64,000 nucleotides of DNA from Blastocatellia bacterium (lineage in GTDB: Bacteria > Acidobacteriota > Blastocatellia > Chloracidobacteriales > Chloracidobacteriaceae): the NCBI GenBank assembly GCA_019695185.1, contig JAIBAN010000011.1:1-64000 (forward strand), written 5' to 3'. Below are positions 42,181 through 52,039 of the stretch, piece by piece (within the stretch, counting starts at the first letter, position 1; the number at the start of each line of letters is the position of its first letter). A program made the translations under genes and the position numbers. The notes under the pieces were generated by a model. That model saw only the letters and a program-made list of their open reading frames with translations. It did not search any database and had not been told where the DNA came from.

Positions 42181-43395
42181 GTGCCAGAAGCCAAAATCAA
42201 ACGAGAATTCATTGACTGGTATTATATTTCCAAAGCCACTGTGTACCGGTTTGTCGGGACGGTGCTTTCCGTCGTTGTGTTGGTTGGAGGGGGGTGGTGG
42301 TTTTACAAATATCGTGAAAGCATTCAACCTGCCATCATCAAGATTGGAACCCGGCTGGTTCAGATTTCGGGCAATGTGTCCATCCGCCGGGGGGCAGAAA
42401 TTATCAAAGCCGAGTCGGGCATGGAGTTACAGGAAGGTGACACCATTCAGACCGGGCCGGATTCGACTGCCTCATTGCAATATGTTGACGGTTCGACTTT
42501 GCGGGTCAAATCTGATTCGACCGTGATTGTCAAGGAAAACGCCCAAAACCGCAAAGACGAATCAACCACGGTGCAAAACCAGATTGTCTACGGCACGGTC
42601 AACGTGTCGGCCATGACACCGGTTCCTGGCAGTAAAAATACCTTGATTGCACCGGATGTGCAGATTGACTTTACCGAAAAAGCTTCGGTGGGGATCAATG
42701 TTGACAAGGATAAAAAGAACACCGGGGTGTTGGTGGCCGAAGGGTCAGCCTTTGTCACGCCCAACAATGGCAAGCCACAGTCGGTGCGGGAAAATGTCTA
42801 TGTTGAGTTTGCTGCCGGCACCAAGGCGCTGGAAGTGGCGGTGCTGCCCAGCCCGAAGCTGAAATCTCCGGATAATTCGGCCATGCTCGTGTTTGAATCC
42901 GGCCAAAGTCCGGAAGTCACGTTCTCGTGGCTGCCACTGAATGAAGCCAAAAATTATAAACTCCAGATTGCCTCCACTCCTTCGTTTCTGGCGAAATCCA
43001 TGCTGGTGGATCAGGCGTTGACCTCACCGGTGTTTAACTGGCCGCTGAAATCCGTGGATGCCAATTATTATTGGCGCGTCGTGGGAGTTGCCAAGGATGG
43101 AAAAGAAGGTGTTTGGAGCCCGGAATACCGGCTGCAGGTCATTGTCAAGGATGTTAAAACCGGCCAGATTCGGATTGACCGTCCGCAAATCACCGCAATT
43201 GGCGGTGGTTTGGTGGAAGTTGCCGGATCGACCGAGCCGGGAGTTCAATTAACGATTAACGGAAAACTGGCGACTGTCTTCAATGATGGAAAATACAATA
43301 AATCGGTTGACTTGCCGGGAGGCCGGGGCCGCATTGTGATTGAGGCCAGGGATAATTCAGGTCGCACGAGCAAACGGGTTGAATCCTATCCGTAA
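42181..43395 (+). CDS. FecR-domain membrane protein
   Basis: The 404-residue protein starts at a GTG with AGAGGAG upstream. It has one N-terminal membrane helix (about 21-43, VYRFVGTVLSVVVLVGGGWWF), a FecR domain (about 60-190: SGNVSIRRGAEIIKAESGM, LQEGDTIQTGPDSTASLQ, SQYVDGSTL pattern) and two C-terminal beta domains (about 235-330 Fn3-like; 335-404 Ig-like, ending ESYP). FecR-like periplasmic domains respond to envelope or surface signals, classically with an ECF sigma; no sigma gene is adjacent here. Confidence 0.85.
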   Translation: MPEAKIKREFIDWYYISKATVYRFVGTVLSVVVLVGGGWWFYKYRESIQPAIIKIGTRLVQISGNVSIRRGAEIIKAESGMELQEGDTIQTGPDSTASLQYVDGSTLRVKSDSTVIVKENAQNRKDESTTVQNQIVYGTVNVSAMTPVPGSKNTLIAPDVQIDFTEKASVGINVDKDKKNTGVLVAEGSAFVTPNNGKPQSVRENVYVEFAAGTKALEVAVLPSPKLKSPDNSAMLVFESGQSPEVTFSWLPLNEAKNYKLQIASTPSFLAKSMLVDQALTSPVFNWPLKSVDANYYWRVVGVAKDGKEGVWSPEYRLQVIVKDVKTGQIRIDRPQITAIGGGLVEVAGSTEPGVQLTINGKLATVFNDGKYNKSVDLPGGRGRIVIEARDNSGRTSKRVESYP

Positions 43396-43417
43396 AATTT
43401 GAAACATTGCACTTGTC

Positions 43418-43458
43418 GGAGGAAAGCGATATGCGTTATTAGTCGCCTTCCTCCTTTT
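43418..43458 (+). terminator. Rho-independent terminator after the FecR gene
   Basis: GGAGGAAAGCGA and TCGCCTTCCTCC form a 12-bp stem (one mismatch) with a 13-base loop, followed by TTTT. It lies about 20 bases after the FecR stop. Confidence 0.8.
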
Positions 43459-43495
43459 GCATTTTTCCATCCCTAACCTGAAGTGATTAAAAAGA

Positions 43496-44875
43496 ATGCG
43501 TGTCGCTGTTGTGTATTTGGACAAAATTCCGGAAGCCTTGTTACGGGTTCTGGGGAATTGTACGGCCACCGAAATCGCACTTTTTAATCTGCGGAAAACG
43601 GATGATGATTTTTTGAGCCGATGGAAACCGGACGTGGTCATCTATCAATTTGAGGATCCAAGTGAGGAGCACCAATCCCGGTTTCTGCTCAGTCATCCCC
43701 GCCATACGTTGGCCCGGATTCCGGCTTTTTCATTCTCAAATGACATCAAACCTGACCTGCATGCCCTGGCTGAACAAATTGGGTTCATTATTCACCTGGA
43801 ACCTCTAAGCTTGACGGCGCGGGAGTTGGAATTGCATTTGGTGTACGGATTGAAACTGGCCAAGGCCACCGGACGCAAGCTGCAACCCGCCAAAACCAGC
43901 CTGGATAAGGCTTTTGAGGCGGTGACCTCTTTTCACTCAACGCTGGATACGGCCAAAGTGCTTGAATCGGCCATGTTTCATCTGCCGCGTTTGGTTCCGG
44001 CTGAAAGCTGGGCGCTTTATTTGAGTAATGAACCAGGCAAACCCCTCCGGTTGATGGCCGCTGTCAACGCTTTGTCAGCCGGGATGCCTCCGTGGGTGGA
44101 TGTCCAGAACGAAGAACACCCGCTGGTTCGGGCTGTGCAGGATGGACGCACCCATTTCATCAACGATTCGGACGACCCCACTGAGGTCAAGCTGTATCTG
44201 CCGCTGTTGACTCAGGGCAGTCTGTTTGGCGGAATTGTGGCAGTGCTCAACCGAGAACACCATACGTTTTCCGAAGAGGACACGGAAATTGCGGAGCGGG
44301 TTTCGGCTTCATTGGCTCTTGCATTGGGAAATGCCACCAGTTTTACCAGGGCCGAAAATTTAAGCCAGTTGGACGACCTGACCCATCTTTTCAACGCCCG
44401 GTACTTCTATCAGGCGTTGGAAAATGAATTAAAGCGGGCCCGCCGACACCAGTTGCCCTTGGCGGTGGTCTTTATTGATTTGGATGGATTCAAAGAGGTC
44501 AATGACATCCATGGGCATTTGGTGGGAAGCGGGACACTGGTTGAAATATCGCAACAATTGCAAAGCTGTGTCCGGGAAACCGACATCCTGTGCCGATATG
44601 GCGGAGATGAATTCATTCTGGCTTTGCCGGAAGCAAATTTACAGCAGGCCCACGACATCGCCGAACGGATCCGCTCCCGGATTGAAGTGACTTATTTTCA
44701 ACAGCACCGGGCCGACAATGTCCGCCTGACGTGTTCCATTGGAATTTCCGTGTATCCGGAACATGGAAAAACAGCAGAGTTGTTGGTCAAACAGGCTGAT
44801 GAGGCCATGTATGCAGCCAAACAGGCGCAAAAGAACCAAGTGGTGGTGGCCAAGGTCGGAACAATGGCACCCTGA
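43496..44875 (+). CDS. GAF-GGDEF diguanylate cyclase
   Basis: The 459-residue protein has an N-terminal receiver-like or unknown domain (about 1-110), a GAF domain (about 150-280) and a C-terminal GGDEF domain (about 285-450) with GGDEF at residues 369-373 (CRYGGDEFIL). An inhibitory-site motif RxxD (RETD) precedes it by five residues, so product feedback is likely. It makes cyclic di-GMP from GTP. No membrane span is present. It ends about 345 bases before mreB, with repeat words between. Confidence 0.9.
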   Translation: MRVAVVYLDKIPEALLRVLGNCTATEIALFNLRKTDDDFLSRWKPDVVIYQFEDPSEEHQSRFLLSHPRHTLARIPAFSFSNDIKPDLHALAEQIGFIIHLEPLSLTARELELHLVYGLKLAKATGRKLQPAKTSLDKAFEAVTSFHSTLDTAKVLESAMFHLPRLVPAESWALYLSNEPGKPLRLMAAVNALSAGMPPWVDVQNEEHPLVRAVQDGRTHFINDSDDPTEVKLYLPLLTQGSLFGGIVAVLNREHHTFSEEDTEIAERVSASLALALGNATSFTRAENLSQLDDLTHLFNARYFYQALENELKRARRHQLPLAVVFIDLDGFKEVNDIHGHLVGSGTLVEISQQLQSCVRETDILCRYGGDEFILALPEANLQQAHDIAERIRSRIEVTYFQQHRADNVRLTCSIGISVYPEHGKTAELLVKQADEAMYAAKQAQKNQVVVAKVGTMAP

Positions 44876-44883
44876 AAAAAGAG

Positions 44884-44997
44884 GCGAGGACTGAGAGCTG
44901 AGTTGCGGACCTGACTTCCGAAATTGTGTTTTTTCAAAGAAGGTGGACGAGCTTCATGTCCGGGGTCTGGTCCTCCGCCCTCAATCTTCAGTCCTGG
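44884..44997. repeat. Degenerate inverted heptad pair before mreB
   Basis: GAGGCGAGGACTGAGAGCTGAG (the array start shown in part: AGGACTGAGAGCTGAG) at about 44884-44903 and an inverted CTTCAGTCCTGG at about 44987-44998 flank 85 bases. It is a decayed copy of the GGACTGA family. Confidence 0.45.
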
Positions 44998-45060
44998 TAA
45001 AGCAGACTGTGGAAAACCTCACTCCCCGCTTTGGGTTTGGCAGATTTTCCTATGAAGTGC

Positions 45061-46270
<1,210 letters not shown>

Positions 46271-46272
<2 letters not shown>

Positions 46273-46396
46273 GGTTCAGGGTTCAGGAGGTTCAATTTCT
46301 GGATTTTGGAAGCTTGAGTCAAGAAAACCTTCTGTTTCAGGAATTTTCTTCCCAAACCCTGAACCCTGAACCCTGAACCCTGAACCCTGAACCCTC
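46271..46396. repeat. Inverted heptad element in the mreB-mreC gap (GAACCCT family)
   Basis: The left arm AGGGTTCAGGGTTCAGG (46271-46288) and the right arm GAACCCT x6 (46354-46396) flank 65 unrelated bases. The right arm ends three bases before the mreC start codon. Confidence 0.9.
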
Positions 46397-46399
46397 AAG

Positions 46400-47254
46400 A
46401 TGAAACCTACCGAATCACAAAACCGCGCTCCAATTGTTTTTATTGCTTTACTGGTGGCGCAGTTGTTAACGATGTCGTTGCACGCGCGGGCACAGGCGCA
46501 ACAACAATCGCTTTCCCGGACGGCCCTGCTGGCTGTTTTATATCCACTTCAAAAAGGAACGGCTTGGGTCACATCCGGTATTGGCGGGGTCTGGTATGGG
46601 TATCTCAACCTGCGTGGAGTGCGGGGCGAAAATCAGCGGTTGCAAGCCGAAATCAATCGGTTGCAGCAGGAACGGATGCTGGTGCAGGAAGAGGTTGCCG
46701 CTGCTCGCCGATACCGGGAATTGTTGAAGCTCAAGGAAAGCGTGGGGGTTCCATCTGTCGCCGCCACTGTTATCGGCAGGGATGGGAATCCCTGGTATCA
46801 GCAGATTGTGATTGACCAGGGCCTGATTGCCGGGGTCCGTTTATATCAGATTGTTATTACACCCCAGGGAGTGGTGGGCCGGGTGGTTGGCGTGGGGCCG
46901 ACCTGTGCCATCGTGCAGTTGATTACGGACGGCACCTCGGGGGTCGGTGCCATGTTGAGTGATTCACGGGTCAACGGTGAGCTCAAAGGGCGCAATGGGC
47001 CACAGTGCCAATTGGCCAGCATTACCGGGCTGGTCAATGTCCGGGAAGGGGAGGCAATACTCACTTCCGGGTTGGAAGGTTGGTACCCCAAGGGAATGTT
47101 GCTGGGCTATGTTTCCCAGGTCCAATTGGGGTCGGGGGCTGCTTTACATCAAATCACAGTCCAGCCTGCCGCCCAATTGGACCGACTTGAAGAAGTTCTA
47201 GTGTTGTTGGCCAAGCCGCCAGACATTCAAATAACCGAAAGTGTGAAAAAATAA
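46400..47254 (+). CDS. mreC: Rod shape-determining protein MreC
   Basis: The 284-residue protein has an N-terminal membrane span (about 11-32), a coiled-coil segment with regular Leu/Gln (RGENQRLQAEINRLQQERMLVQEEV, shown in part), and the double beta-barrel domain containing VIGRDGNPWYQQIVIDQG, TPQGVVGRVVGVGP and SVNGELKGRNGPQC-like strands. MreC anchors the elongation complex in the periplasm. The gene starts three bases after a heptad array with no normal ribosome site, suggesting coupling to or regulation by the array. Confidence 0.95.
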   Translation: MKPTESQNRAPIVFIALLVAQLLTMSLHARAQAQQQSLSRTALLAVLYPLQKGTAWVTSGIGGVWYGYLNLRGVRGENQRLQAEINRLQQERMLVQEEVAAARRYRELLKLKESVGVPSVAATVIGRDGNPWYQQIVIDQGLIAGVRLYQIVITPQGVVGRVVGVGPTCAIVQLITDGTSGVGAMLSDSRVNGELKGRNGPQCQLASITGLVNVREGEAILTSGLEGWYPKGMLLGYVSQVQLGSGAALHQITVQPAAQLDRLEEVLVLLAKPPDIQITESVKK

Positions 47255-47402
47255 TTGAGAATTGAGCCGGTGATGCCTGCGGAATGGTGACCTAACTGCA
47301 AATTTGGTGAAAAAAACACCAAAGGACACATTCTCCGGTTTTCAAAGGTAACCGGAAACCGATTTCCAGATTTCTCAATTCTCAATTCTCAGTTCTCAAT
47401 TC
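47252..47402. repeat. Inverted heptad element in the mreC-mreD gap (AGAATTG family)
   Basis: The left arm AATTGAGAATTGAG (47252-47267) and the right arm TCTCAATTCTCAATTCTCAG... (47372-47402) flank about 100 bases that include a short TTTGGTG/CACCAAA hairpin. The heptad differs from the neighbouring gaps. Confidence 0.85.
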
Positions 47403-47418
47403 GAAGAGTGGGGTTGTT

Positions 47419-47958
47419 GTGCTGGCGTTACGAATTTTCCTGGCAATTTTGATTTTTACCGGCTTGAAGTCAATTTTGCTCAAATACCGGGTTTTGGCCG
47501 GATTCAATTATTTTGATTTCGCCCTGATTCTGACAGTGCATCAAAGTCTGCATCCGAACTTGTATCGGGCCATGTTCACGGGAGCTGCCTCCGGTCTGGC
47601 TCAGGATTTAATCCAGGGCGTTTCAAAATTGATGGGTGCCGAAAGTTTTACCAAAACTTTTATCGGTTATGTGCTTTCGGTTATCAGTGGCCGCTTTCGG
47701 TTGGAAAATCCTCTGGTACGAATGTTTGTGTTGGTGGTCTGTTCAGCGGTAAACTCATGGACCTATGCGTTTTTGCATCTTTACTTTTCGGTTGTTCCTC
47801 AAGGAATGTCGGTCAAACAGGTTGGTATCACCTGTGGTTGGGAAGCATTGGCGAACTTTTTAGGGGCAATTGTGTTGTTTCCCATTTTTGACCGGATTTT
47901 TAAGGAAGCTCCCTACGACCCAACCCGTGGCGGAGACCTTCCGCGCCGGAAATTTTAA
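47419..47958 (+). CDS. mreD: Rod shape-determining membrane protein MreD
   Basis: The 179-residue protein starts at a GTG and has the MreD layout of five membrane helices with short loops (LRIFLAILIFTGLKSI, NYFDFALILTV, and others). MreD is part of the elongasome membrane core. The gap upstream is filled with a heptad array of a third family; the gap downstream of it with the GGACTGA family, so its ribosome site is unusual. No stop is missing and length is normal. Confidence 0.9.
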   Translation: MLALRIFLAILIFTGLKSILLKYRVLAGFNYFDFALILTVHQSLHPNLYRAMFTGAASGLAQDLIQGVSKLMGAESFTKTFIGYVLSVISGRFRLENPLVRMFVLVVCSAVNSWTYAFLHLYFSVVPQGMSVKQVGITCGWEALANFLGAIVLFPIFDRIFKEAPYDPTRGGDLPRRKF

Positions 47959-48051
47959 ACTGGACCATGATTTGGCTGAGTGTTGGCAGGTAATTCCCGG
48001 AAAATTCCAGTCAATGATTCTCAATAATTGGTGCGAATCGGAGGATAATCT

Positions 48052-48083
48052 CCTCAGTCCTCAGTCCTCAGTCCTCAGTCCTG
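48052..48083. repeat. Heptad array in the mreD-mrdA gap (TCAGTCC family)
   Basis: Five TCAGTCC/CTCAGTCC units run from 48052 to 48083, ending 17 bases before the mrdA start. No second arm is present, unlike the other two gaps. Confidence 0.85.
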
Positions 48084-48099
48084 ACTTTTGTATTGTGTT

Positions 48100-50127
48100 A
48101 TGGCACTGAAACCTCCCTTGGTTGATACACCAAAACCCTTTAATCTCCATGCCCGGTTGATGGTGTTGCAGTATACAATTGTGGTCGCTTTTCTGGCCCT
48201 GGGGTTGAGATTTTGGAATATGCAGATCGTGCAACGCGATTTGTATACCAAGCAGGCGGAAAACAACCGGATTCGGGAACTTCCGATTCCGGCCCCACGC
48301 GGCAATATTCTGGACCGTAACGGCAAAATTCTGGTTGACAGCCGACCCACCTTTAATATTTTGGTCAACCGGGAGGATATTGAAAACGAAAAGGAAACCG
48401 CCCGGCTGTTGGTGGAGGAGTTTGCCGTAGACCCGGAGTTTTTACATCGGCAGTTGACCTCACAGGCGGCCAAATCCCGCCCGGTTGAGGTCAAAGTAGG
48501 GGCAACCGATACCGACCGTGCAAAGGTGGCTGCCTATGCCTATGAGCATCCTGAACTGACGGTCGAGTTGCAGCCGCAGCGAAAATATCCATTGGGAAAA
48601 ATTGGGTCGCACATTTTGGGTTATGTCCACGAAATCAGCCCTGCCCAATTGAACAAGCCGGAATATGCCGATTGTAAACCGGGTGATAAGGTGGGGCAGG
48701 CCGGGCTTGAGAAAAGCTACAACAAAATCCTGATGGGACGGGAAGGGAAACGCCGGATTATTGTGGACAGCCGGGGTCGTTTCGTCCAGGAACTGGAACA
48801 GGTTCCGCCCATTCCGGGCCAGGATGTGGTGACCACCATTGATCTTGATTTACAGGAAGTGGCCGAAAAACAGTTGGAGGACCGGGGATTGGATGGCGTC
48901 ATTGTCGCCATGGACCCTCGCAACGGGGAAATTCTGGCGATGGCTTCCAAACCCGGCTATGACCCGAACCTTTTTTCAGAGGGCATCAGCCGTGCCGATT
49001 ATGCCCAGCTTGCCCAGGATAAACACAAGCCACTGCGGAACCGTGCCATTCAGGACATTTACCCTCCCGGCTCCACCTGGAAACTGGTGATGTCGGTCGC
49101 TGGCATCAAAGCCGGGGTCATGACTCCCGACATGCCGATTGTCTGCGGGGGGGGAATTACGATTGGCAACAAATTCACCCGCTGCATGGGCGGGCATGGG
49201 GCTCCCAAACTGCCGTTGGCCATTACCAAATCATGTGACGGATATTACTATCGCCTGGGCATCAAGCTGGGGCTGGATAATTTGCGCAAATGGGCCAGTG
49301 AAATGGGATGCGGGGAATATACCGGAATTGACCTGCCGAATGAGTTCAAAGGGTATATTCCCAGCCTGGAACTCAAAGCAGCCACGGTGCGCCGAACTTT
49401 GCCAAACGCCACACCCAGGGATTATGAGTGGCATGAGATTGATTCCGTCTATGCCTCCATCGGTCAGGCCATGGTTCGTCCGACCCCGCTCCAGATGTTG
49501 CGGGTGGCAGCCGGAATCTCCCAGCGGGGCACCTTCCACACCCCGCATCTGCTGTTGGAAGCCCGTGCCACCAAAGACCTGCCGGCAGTTCATTTCCAGG
49601 ATAAAACCAACACCATTGAAATGGGCGAAAAAGATTGGGATGCCATCATCGAGGGGATGTGGGGAGCCGTGAATGGTGGCGGAACGGCTGCCAGCTCCGC
49701 CATTCGGGATGTTCCAGGTTGGGAAATGTGCGGAAAAACCGGGACGGCCCAGGTTGTCAGCAAACTCAAAGCCTCCAAGCTGGAAGAGCAGGACCATTCC
49801 TGGTTTGTCGGGTTTGGCCCGCGCACCAGTCCTGAAATTGCCGGGATTTCCCTGGTTGAGCACGGTGGTTTTGGAGCCAAGGCCTCGGCCCCCAACATCA
49901 AGGCGGTGTTTGAAGCCTACTTGAAAAAGAAACGTGGGTTGCCCCTTGACCTGGATGCACCGGCGGCAGGGGTTGCTGAAAAGCCGGCCAAGGCAAAGCA
50001 ACCGACAGGTACGGGAAAACCGACTGCCAGCCCGACCACAACCAAACCGGCTCCAGCCAAGGCTCCCACCCCGGCTCCGGAAAAAGCCCTCACCCAGCGG
50101 CCTCTGCCGCCCAAACCCAAACGGTAA
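48100..50127 (+). CDS. mrdA: Penicillin-binding protein 2 (elongation-specific transpeptidase)
   Basis: The ATG at 48100 (MALKPPLVDT) is preferred over a TTG at 48088. The 675-residue class B PBP has an N-terminal anchor (about 23-45), a pedestal domain, and a transpeptidase domain with Ser325 in PPGSTWKL, the SxN-equivalent SCDG in TKSCDGYYY, and KTG in CGKTGTAQV. It cross-links peptidoglycan during elongation and is the partner of RodA. The last ~55 residues are a Pro/Lys/Ala-rich tail (KPAKAKQPTGTGKPTA, TTTKPAPAKAPT) not present in typical PBP2 and probably disordered, possibly a docking region. Confidence 0.97.
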   Translation: MALKPPLVDTPKPFNLHARLMVLQYTIVVAFLALGLRFWNMQIVQRDLYTKQAENNRIRELPIPAPRGNILDRNGKILVDSRPTFNILVNREDIENEKETARLLVEEFAVDPEFLHRQLTSQAAKSRPVEVKVGATDTDRAKVAAYAYEHPELTVELQPQRKYPLGKIGSHILGYVHEISPAQLNKPEYADCKPGDKVGQAGLEKSYNKILMGREGKRRIIVDSRGRFVQELEQVPPIPGQDVVTTIDLDLQEVAEKQLEDRGLDGVIVAMDPRNGEILAMASKPGYDPNLFSEGISRADYAQLAQDKHKPLRNRAIQDIYPPGSTWKLVMSVAGIKAGVMTPDMPIVCGGGITIGNKFTRCMGGHGAPKLPLAITKSCDGYYYRLGIKLGLDNLRKWASEMGCGEYTGIDLPNEFKGYIPSLELKAATVRRTLPNATPRDYEWHEIDSVYASIGQAMVRPTPLQMLRVAAGISQRGTFHTPHLLLEARATKDLPAVHFQDKTNTIEMGEKDWDAIIEGMWGAVNGGGTAASSAIRDVPGWEMCGKTGTAQVVSKLKASKLEEQDHSWFVGFGPRTSPEIAGISLVEHGGFGAKASAPNIKAVFEAYLKKKRGLPLDLDAPAAGVAEKPAKAKQPTGTGKPTASPTTTKPAPAKAPTPAPEKALTQRPLPPKPKR

Positions 50128-50133
50128 AGAAAT

Positions 50134-51255
50134 ATGTCAGGACGTCCCGCCCGCGATTTTGATTGGCCCTTGCTGGTTGCTGCTCTGGTTATTTGTGGTA
50201 TGGGGGTGACTGAAATCTACAGTGCGCAGCCCACCCAGAATTTTTGGATCAAGCAACTGATTACGATTGGCATCGGCTTGGCTTTGATGGTGTTTTTGGC
50301 GCGGGTGAATTTTCAGCGGTTGTTCGATGTGGTGCCCTATTTTTATGGTGCCACCATGGTTTTGCTGGTGCTGGTGCTGATTGTCGGGGTGCGCATCAAC
50401 GGCCAGCGGTGCTGGATTAGCATGGGGCCGTTGGGAACGTTGCAGCCGTCCGAATTTGCCAAGCTGGGGACTATTCTCATGCTCGCGCGGGTGCTGCACC
50501 CGATTCAACGGGGGATTCTGACCTTGGAAAAAACGCTGGTGGCCTGTGGCGTCACGGCGTTACCGGTGGCCCTGATTATGTTGGAACCGGATACGGGAAC
50601 CGCTTTGACTTTTTTCCCCGTGCTGGGCGTGCTGCTGTTTCTGAGTGGCCTCAACACCCGGTTGGTGGCGGCTGCCATTATTGGAGGGATTGTATTGGGC
50701 CCGCTCGGTTTTCAGTATGTGGTCAAACCACGGCTGAAGCAGTATCAGATTGACCGGATAAACGTCACGGTGAACGCCATTTTTGCGCCTGAAAAACTGA
50801 CTTCGCGGGAAATCCGCGAAGGTTACGGCTATCAAACCCTCCAATCGATGATTGCAGTTGGTTCGGGCGGCGTGACTGGCAAGGGCATCACGAAAGGAAC
50901 CCAAAGCCAGGGTGGTTTTGTGCCTGAACGGCACACAGACTTCATTGCATCGGTCCTGGCCGAAGAGATGGGCTTTGTCGGCTGTATCTTCATGCTTGCG
51001 CTCTACCTCTTCATCATAATACACTCGGCCCACACTGCTGAACGAGCGCGAGATCGTTTCGGGATGCTCATCCTCGCAGGGTTCGTCACGTTGCTTGCAT
51101 TCCACACAATTATCAATGTCGGAATGGTGGTGGGACTGGTTCCCATTATGGGAATTCCTCTTCCGCTGCTCAGTTCCGGCGGTACCTCCGTGTTGATGAC
51201 GTTTATGTGCCTGGGTTTGGTGGCCAACGTCTATCAGCAGCGGTTTGTGAATTAG
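50134..51255 (+). CDS. rodA: RodA glycosyltransferase (SEDS family)
   Basis: The 373-residue protein has about ten membrane helices and the SEDS signature regions: WISMGPLGTLQPSEFAKLGTI, MLEPDTGTALTFFPVLG, YGYQTLQSMIAVGSGG, FVPERHTDFIASVLAEEMGF and PLLSSGGTSVL (each shown in part). RodA polymerises lipid II with PBP2. It follows mrdA by six bases, the only gap in the block without a heptad array. Confidence 0.97.
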   Translation: MSGRPARDFDWPLLVAALVICGMGVTEIYSAQPTQNFWIKQLITIGIGLALMVFLARVNFQRLFDVVPYFYGATMVLLVLVLIVGVRINGQRCWISMGPLGTLQPSEFAKLGTILMLARVLHPIQRGILTLEKTLVACGVTALPVALIMLEPDTGTALTFFPVLGVLLFLSGLNTRLVAAAIIGGIVLGPLGFQYVVKPRLKQYQIDRINVTVNAIFAPEKLTSREIREGYGYQTLQSMIAVGSGGVTGKGITKGTQSQGGFVPERHTDFIASVLAEEMGFVGCIFMLALYLFIIIHSAHTAERARDRFGMLILAGFVTLLAFHTIINVGMVVGLVPIMGIPLPLLSSGGTSVLMTFMCLGLVANVYQQRFVN

Positions 51256-51738
51256 GCAACGAACCGAAACTGATTTTGACCCTCTGGCGTATCGGCAATT
51301 CCTGAAGAGAAACCGCAAAAGCACTCTGTTCCGAGTCAAATTTTACGGTTTTTAGTTCCAGGCGGGCTGAGGCACAAATCAGGGGCGCGGCAGGCACAAC
51401 AGGGTGGGAATCCTTACCCTGAAGTGATATCCAAAGCTTTGTTTCGCGCAGCCGGACGGCTGCTCCATACAAATTTTTCCAGTGGGCCTGATTGCGGATG
51501 TTGCTGGTGACGCGCACCTTGTGTTGCTTGCTTCCAGAGGACCAAAGGGCCACCTGGTGTAATGCGGATGAGACCTGAAAGCGTAAGCGGGTGATGACCG
51601 CCCGCCCAGGAAGGAGTTCGGATCCTTCATCCACGCTTGCAGGGCCACGATTTTGAGTTGAAGCGGTTTTCTACAAATGAACTGGTTGGCCTTGAGGATC
51701 CGGCTGAACAAGCCGGTAATTGCGCCAGTGTACGTCAT
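51203..51738 (-). pseudogene. Candidate degenerate PilZ-domain gene
   Basis: Two overlapping minus-strand frames each carry part of a PilZ-like pattern. One (about 51600-51700) reads ICRKPLQLKIVALQAW, like a PilZ N-terminal strand. The other reads SVDEGSELLPGRAVITRLRF, then VALWSSGSKQHKVRV, like the PilZ C-terminal strands. The Arg-rich and NxSxxG motifs that bind c-di-GMP are broken or missing. This suggests a frameshifted remnant, overlapping the 3' end of rodA. The match is from pattern only. Confidence 0.35.
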
Positions 51739-52039
51739 CAGTGCGTCCTGGGCATGGCCGGGCCGGGGTTCATCTCACCTCAACATCCCTCCCCATCTGC
51801 ACTTTTTCACACTGAGAGAGATTGTGTTGCTTCCGGTTGTTTCAGCCTTTTTCTTTGCCTGTCCGGTACTGACCGCAGACAGTGCCGGATTCGGGAAAAG
51901 CCTGTCCAAAGGAAGTGTCCACCCACAGTTGGTGCTATGTAGGGATTGTTTTTTTCCATTCCCGGTTTTTCCCGGCTTGACAGATAAAAAGAGGCCGGTA
52001 AGCCGTCACTTGATGTGAGCAGTCCCTTTTGAGGAAATT
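51256..52039. other. Long gap between rodA and the RNase E/G gene
   Basis: Besides the candidate PilZ remnant on the minus strand, this 784-base stretch has no plus-strand gene with a ribosome site. It may hold a promoter and a long 5' leader for the RNase gene; RNase E-type mRNAs are often autoregulated through their leader. GGAAATT before the ATG at 52040 is the ribosome site. Confidence 0.5.
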
